8,832 nucleotides of DNA, taken from assembly GCA_028289185.1 (NCBI GenBank), contig JAQGGV010000063.1, positions 1 to 8,832 on the forward strand, read 5' to 3'. Below the pieces are notes generated by a model, which was not told the origin of the DNA, did no database searches, and saw only the letters and a program-made list of their open reading frames with translations. The stretch comes from Candidatus Saccharimonadota bacterium. GTDB lineage: Bacteria > Patescibacteriota > Saccharimonadia > Saccharimonadales > Saccharimonadaceae. This document shows, in pieces, positions 5,456 to 8,832 of the stretch (positions within the stretch are counted from its first letter, which is position 1; each line of letters begins with the position of its first letter). A program made the position numbers and the translations under genes.

Positions 5456-8400
5456 ATGTCCAGAACTAAGCGGCTGCATCAGGCCGCAACCAGAACCGTA
5501 TATCGTCGTGGGATGTATATTCATGGCGAATTTATAGGGGTAATCCTCAGTTTTTTTGTGTTGTTTACGCTCAGCCTTATCGCTTCTCAACCTTCGATCC
5601 ATTCCGATTACAATGTTTTTAACCCCAGTAGCGGCGACGTCAGCGTCAACTACGCTATCACCCAGCAACCAACCTTTGTCATCAACAGCCAGGGGTTCAA
5701 GGGTAAGATTGCGACGACGGTTACGACATTGGATGGACGCAGCGCAAATGTCCAGCCGGTCGTTTCGCAGCATAACGACGGATCTGATGATTTTAGTGTT
5801 GCTTTGGTTCCGACGGCTCAGCCAGAACCTGGCCGCTACAAAATTATTGTTACTATGTCCCAGGGCAAAACAACCAAAATAGTTACGCAAGATTTCACCT
5901 GGGGAGTCTTGGCGCTCAACATGGCCAAATCGTCGTATCAACCACACGAAAACGTCGGCATTGGCATGGCGGTGCTGGACGACAACGGTATTACGCTCTG
6001 TAGTGCAAATACCAAATTAGAAATCACCGCGCCAGATGGCAGAGTAACGACACTCACAACTGCCGCCAAGCAAATCATCGTTTCTGATACCTGCAAGGAC
6101 GGAAACGTTACGAATAGTCCTGACTACATGGCAAACTACACTCCTGATCAAACAGGTAGTTATGATGTGCGTATGACAACCACGACTATCCGCGGTATGC
6201 GATCGATGGATAGTAGTTTTGATGTGGTGAATCATGCCGATTTTGTCAGCGAACGGGTAAATACCGCCATGCGTTTGTATCCTTCATCTCCATACAATGT
6301 GACACTGAATGTACGGGCGAATAAATCATTTAGTGGGTCATTTGACGAGCCATTGCCGGATAGTTTTGCTATTACAAATCCGAAATTAACAGATGTAAAA
6401 TCGAACGGACAACGAATTGCTGTACCAAATAGTAGGTACCGTGTGGACGTGCAGGGTTCGACCAGAATTTTGCATTGGGACGGCCTATTACTGGATGCTG
6501 GTGACACGGTACAGCTGACATACACCTACAAACCACCAGCAATCAGCCCCGCATTCTACCAATTGGGCGTGGCATCACTGACGGATAGTAGCGGCAATAA
6601 AGTATTCCAGGAACCACGTGCATGGCAACTGGCCGGGGACGCAGTTAATGACGTCATCGTGCTGTGGGATACCGCCAATGGCGCAATTCCATCTGGCTGG
6701 ACATGTGTTTCGTGTTTAGCGGGTGATGATTTTTATCAGCGCTTTCCCTACATAAATACCACATACGCTGGCACGGGCGGTGGGCCAGAAAGTGTCACGC
6801 ACACATATGCAAATACTGCCGCAACTGCTGGTACGGCCACGGCAAATATCAATACACTCGGTGGTGGTACTGCGGTACCAACGGCTGCCCATACTCACAC
6901 ATGGCCTGCGCCAGTGATTGGTTCTACCGACATAAAGCCGCCATACAAAGATCTGCAATTCATCAAAGCTAGCAATCCACTAGGTTTGCCGCAGAATGCA
7001 ATTGCCATGTTCGATGTCGCATCTACCGCCAGTTTGCCGACGAATTGGGCATCGTATGCAGCGTTAAACGACCCGGGTAGTACAGGTACGGCTGGAAATG
7101 GTGTTTATCTTAGGGGTGAGAATGATGCTGTGACTGGAGGTGCATCGACACATACCCATACTCGTGCACTAGTTACTTCCGGTACTAATACGGGCACGGT
7201 GAATATCGTCACTGGAACAAGTGCGACGATTGCAAATACCGGCCATACGCATACATTGGCAGCTGGCACGACGCCAACAGACAATAATAACCCACTGTAT
7301 GCATCAGTCGTGTTTGCCAAGCTAGGTGTCGATCAAGATGCAATACCAAATGGCATGATTGCCATGTTCGATAGCGCAACCATGCCGACTGGCTGGACCC
7401 AGACAACGACACTCGGTGGGACTGCCGTAACGGGGCACCTGATAAAGGGTACGATAAATGACACAGCAGGGACTCCAATAGGCGGTGTGACAACACATAA
7501 CCACGGTGGCACACAGGTCATTACGAGTAGTGCACCGAGTCTCACTAGGCAAGTTGCAGCAGCCGGTCTAACGAATACGACATCTGGTACAAGCACGCAC
7601 ACGCACAATGTTACATATAGTATTAGTGCCGGTAACTCTATGCCAAATTATCGTAGCGTCATCCTGGGAAAATTTGCGACGGTTAACTACACGGGCACGG
7701 TCTATACCGACGAGGGTACAACGCCGCAGGCGACAGCCGTAACCGTCAAAGCATCAATAAATGGGGGCGCACAGCGCTCGACAACAACCGCTGTAACCAC
7801 CGGTACCTTCACGTTGCCAATGCCAGACCCAGGTGCGGGTGCAGACGTCACGATCTGGCTGGATACAAATGGTGGCGTGTCGGGGACCAGGGTGACACGT
7901 GCAAACAGCGGTGCCATCAGTGGTATGAACATTTACGAGAATAGGCTGGTCGTGACACACGAGGACGCGGGTCCAATATCAAATGCCGATCTTGCCAAAT
8001 GTACGAAATCAATTGGAACGGTATGTGGCGGAGTAACGGCGGAGGGTGATCTGCATTTCGATGTGGCATCGAGTAACCTGACTGTCGATAATGATACCAG
8101 GCTATACGTCAATGCAGCCAAAACCTTCACGCCCGGTGGTAATGTAACACTGAGTCCTGGTGGCACGGCTGCCAGCATGGGTGGAGATCTGAAATTCGGT
8201 TCGTCAACATCCACGCTAAACATCGGTACGAATACGCTAAATGTTGGAGGGGATTGGGATAATTCCGTCAATGGGGCATTTACCAAAACATCTTCGCAAA
8301 CGACAACGATGACGGGAACGGTGGCGGGGTTGACGGTGAATGCTGGTACGAACGCCAGCAATCATTTCGACAAGTTAACGTTCAATGGATCCCCTGGTAG

Positions 8401-8832
8401 TTGGACGTTCGCGTCGGCTGTGACGTCGAATATTGACAGTGATTTAACTGTTACGAACGGCACTGTCGTTGCGCCATCGGCCGCTGCCATGACGGTAGGT
8501 GGTAATTTCTCGAACGCCGGAGCATTCACTGCACCGGGCACCTCGAACTCGCTAAATGTTGCCGGCAACTGGACAAACACGGCGACATTTACGCACAACT
8601 CAGGAGTCGTCACATTCACCTCGACGGCAACGGGCAATACGATAAATCCGGGCGCATCAAATTTCAACAATGTGACATTCAATGGGTCGGGTGGTGGCTG
8701 GAGCCCGGTGACAAATCAGCTGACCGTGCTTGGTGATTTGACGATGACTGCCGGTACACTCGGTAGTAGTACGGACTCGGCTGACATCATCGTTAACGGT
8801 AACGCGGTCGGTACGGCAGGCATCATAAACAT
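5456..8832 (+). CDS. Giant multidomain surface protein with tail-collar-like modules (3' end outside window)
   Basis: The frame is open for at least 1,125 codons to the window end. ATG 5456 has AUAGGG four bases upstream; the next ATG (5513) has no binding site. Residues 1-25 are basic, and 26-44 are a strong hydrophobic segment (signal or anchor) with no clear cleavage site. About 50-145 and 146-258 look like Ig/MG2-like domains, the second with Cys 182 and Cys 213. About 259-398 is a domain with YPSSPYNVTLNV and a closing PRAWQLAGDA. Residues 400-743 are three tandem modules like phage tail-collar/microcystin-dependent-protein domains. About 744-815 is a beta domain (GTVYTDEG...IYENRLVV). 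The rest is Thr/Asn/Gly-rich beta-solenoid-like repeats. I recall the domain string from CPR surface proteins. A role in attachment to a host cell is inferred. Confidence 0.9.
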   Translation, partial: MSRTKRLHQAATRTVYRRGMYIHGEFIGVILSFFVLFTLSLIASQPSIHSDYNVFNPSSGDVSVNYAITQQPTFVINSQGFKGKIATTVTTLDGRSANVQPVVSQHNDGSDDFSVALVPTAQPEPGRYKIIVTMSQGKTTKIVTQDFTWGVLALNMAKSSYQPHENVGIGMAVLDDNGITLCSANTKLEITAPDGRVTTLTTAAKQIIVSDTCKDGNVTNSPDYMANYTPDQTGSYDVRMTTTTIRGMRSMDSSFDVVNHADFVSERVNTAMRLYPSSPYNVTLNVRANKSFSGSFDEPLPDSFAITNPKLTDVKSNGQRIAVPNSRYRVDVQGSTRILHWDGLLLDAGDTVQLTYTYKPPAISPAFYQLGVASLTDSSGNKVFQEPRAWQLAGDAVNDVIVLWDTANGAIPSGWTCVSCLAGDDFYQRFPYINTTYAGTGGGPESVTHTYANTAATAGTATANINTLGGGTAVPTAAHTHTWPAPVIGSTDIKPPYKDLQFIKASNPLGLPQNAIAMFDVASTASLPTNWASYAALNDPGSTGTAGNGVYLRGENDAVTGGASTHTHTRALVTSGTNTGTVNIVTGTSATIANTGHTHTLAAGTTPTDNNNPLYASVVFAKLGVDQDAIPNGMIAMFDSATMPTGWTQTTTLGGTAVTGHLIKGTINDTAGTPIGGVTTHNHGGTQVITSSAPSLTRQVAAAGLTNTTSGTSTHTHNVTYSISAGNSMPNYRSVILGKFATVNYTGTVYTDEGTTPQATAVTVKASINGGAQRSTTTAVTTGTFTLPMPDPGAGADVTIWLDTNGGVSGTRVTRANSGAISGMNIYENRLVVTHEDAGPISNADLAKCTKSIGTVCGGVTAEGDLHFDVASSNLTVDNDTRLYVNAAKTFTPGGNVTLSPGGTAASMGGDLKFGSSTSTLNIGTNTLNVGGDWDNSVNGAFTKTSSQTTTMTGTVAGLTVNAGTNASNHFDKLTFNGSPGSWTFASAVTSNIDSDLTVTNGTVVAPSAAAMTVGGNFSNAGAFTAPGTSNSLNVAGNWTNTATFTHNSGVVTFTSTATGNTINPGASNFNNVTFNGSGGGWSPVTNQLTVLGDLTMTAGTLGSSTDSADIIVNGNAVGTAGIIN
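6653..7684 (+). repeat. Three tandem tail-collar-like modules with paired HxH motifs
   Basis: Module 1 is residues 400-506, module 2 is 512-623 and module 3 is 629-743, each 107-115 residues. All open with a strand like IAMFD followed by P-x-x-W, pass through an R- or K-containing segment (YLRGEND, HLIKGTIND), and close with an aromatic or proline plus a final strand (SVVFAKLG, SVILGKFA, LQFIKAS). Each carries two histidine motifs 30-34 residues apart: HTY 449 and HTH 479; HTH 566 and HTH 597; HNH 681 and HTH 715. Five of six are intact HxH. The wording resembles phage tail-collar and short-tail-fibre tips, where HxH motifs bind metal. The copies are diverged, so the duplication is old. Confidence 0.7.
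8237..8832 (+). repeat. Tandem beta-solenoid-like repeats of about 100 residues
   Basis: Unit A (residue 928) begins LNVGGDWDN and contains LTFNGSPGSW. Unit B (residue 1033) begins LNVAGNWTN and contains FTHNSGVVTF and VTFNGSGGGW. The GGNFSN, GNWTN and GDLTMTAG turns recur at short intervals, as in parallel beta-solenoid adhesins. The array continues past the window end. Confidence 0.65.

Noticed and set aside
6653..7684. Prophage tail genes
   Set aside because: The collar-like modules are part of one long frame with a membrane segment and Ig-like domains. No capsid, terminase, baseplate or integrase genes are present.
7105..8682. Several reverse-strand ORFs opposite the surface-protein gene
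   Set aside because: They are shadows of a Thr/Ala/Gly-rich forward frame that is open for more than 1,100 codons, and their peptides are low-complexity Val/Pro/Ala strings.
113..8832. Recoded UGA (glycine) genetic code
   Set aside because: No in-frame TGA occurs in any of the long genes, and glycine is abundant using GGN codons. If UGA coded glycine, some would be expected.

Overview
The window reads as a chromosomal segment of a Candidate Phyla Radiation (Patescibacteria) bacterium, possibly Saccharibacteria. Three things point that way: compact, overlapping genes with many small membrane proteins; a minimal TatA/TatC locus; and a very large secreted protein whose domain string I recall from CPR surface proteins (paired-Cys Ig-like domain, a domain ending in an ARQWQ-like motif, GTVYTDEG-type domain, GNWTN/FTHNSG beta repeats). 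The phylum call rests on recall and style, not on a search. Over 2,000 in-frame codons carry no TGA, and confirmed genes stop with TAA or TAG. That argues against the UGA-to-glycine code of Gracilibacteria and Absconditabacteria.

Region 1 (1-1668) is a heat-shock repressor operon. A CIRCE operator overlaps a strong promoter (TTGCAC-N17-TATAAT) placed so close to the hrcA ATG that the mRNA is probably leaderless. A short HrcA repressor follows, then two unrecognised 56-residue membrane proteins, then grpE. All four genes overlap or abut, so they should be co-transcribed and translationally coupled. dnaK and dnaJ do not follow grpE.

Region 2 (1669-5269) is a protein-export locus. It has its own promoter, then tatA and tatC overlapping by 44 bases. 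Next come a 73-residue protein with a Tat-like signal (RKGFL) and a Gly/Tyr-rich tail, and a second, degenerate TatC-like protein that has lost several conserved residues. Both TatC proteins carry very long Pro/Gln-rich C-terminal tails. A strong intrinsic terminator closes the locus.

Region 3 (5270-8832) is a 186-base intergenic region with a good promoter and two inverted repeats. It is followed by a giant surface-protein gene that runs off the window end, with at least 1,125 codons. The protein has an N-terminal membrane anchor or signal, Ig-like domains, three tandem modules resembling phage tail-collar/tail-fibre tips with paired His-x-His motifs, and beta-solenoid-like repeats. This is the most interesting object here: a cell-surface fibre borrowing a phage-tip-like, possibly metal-binding fold.
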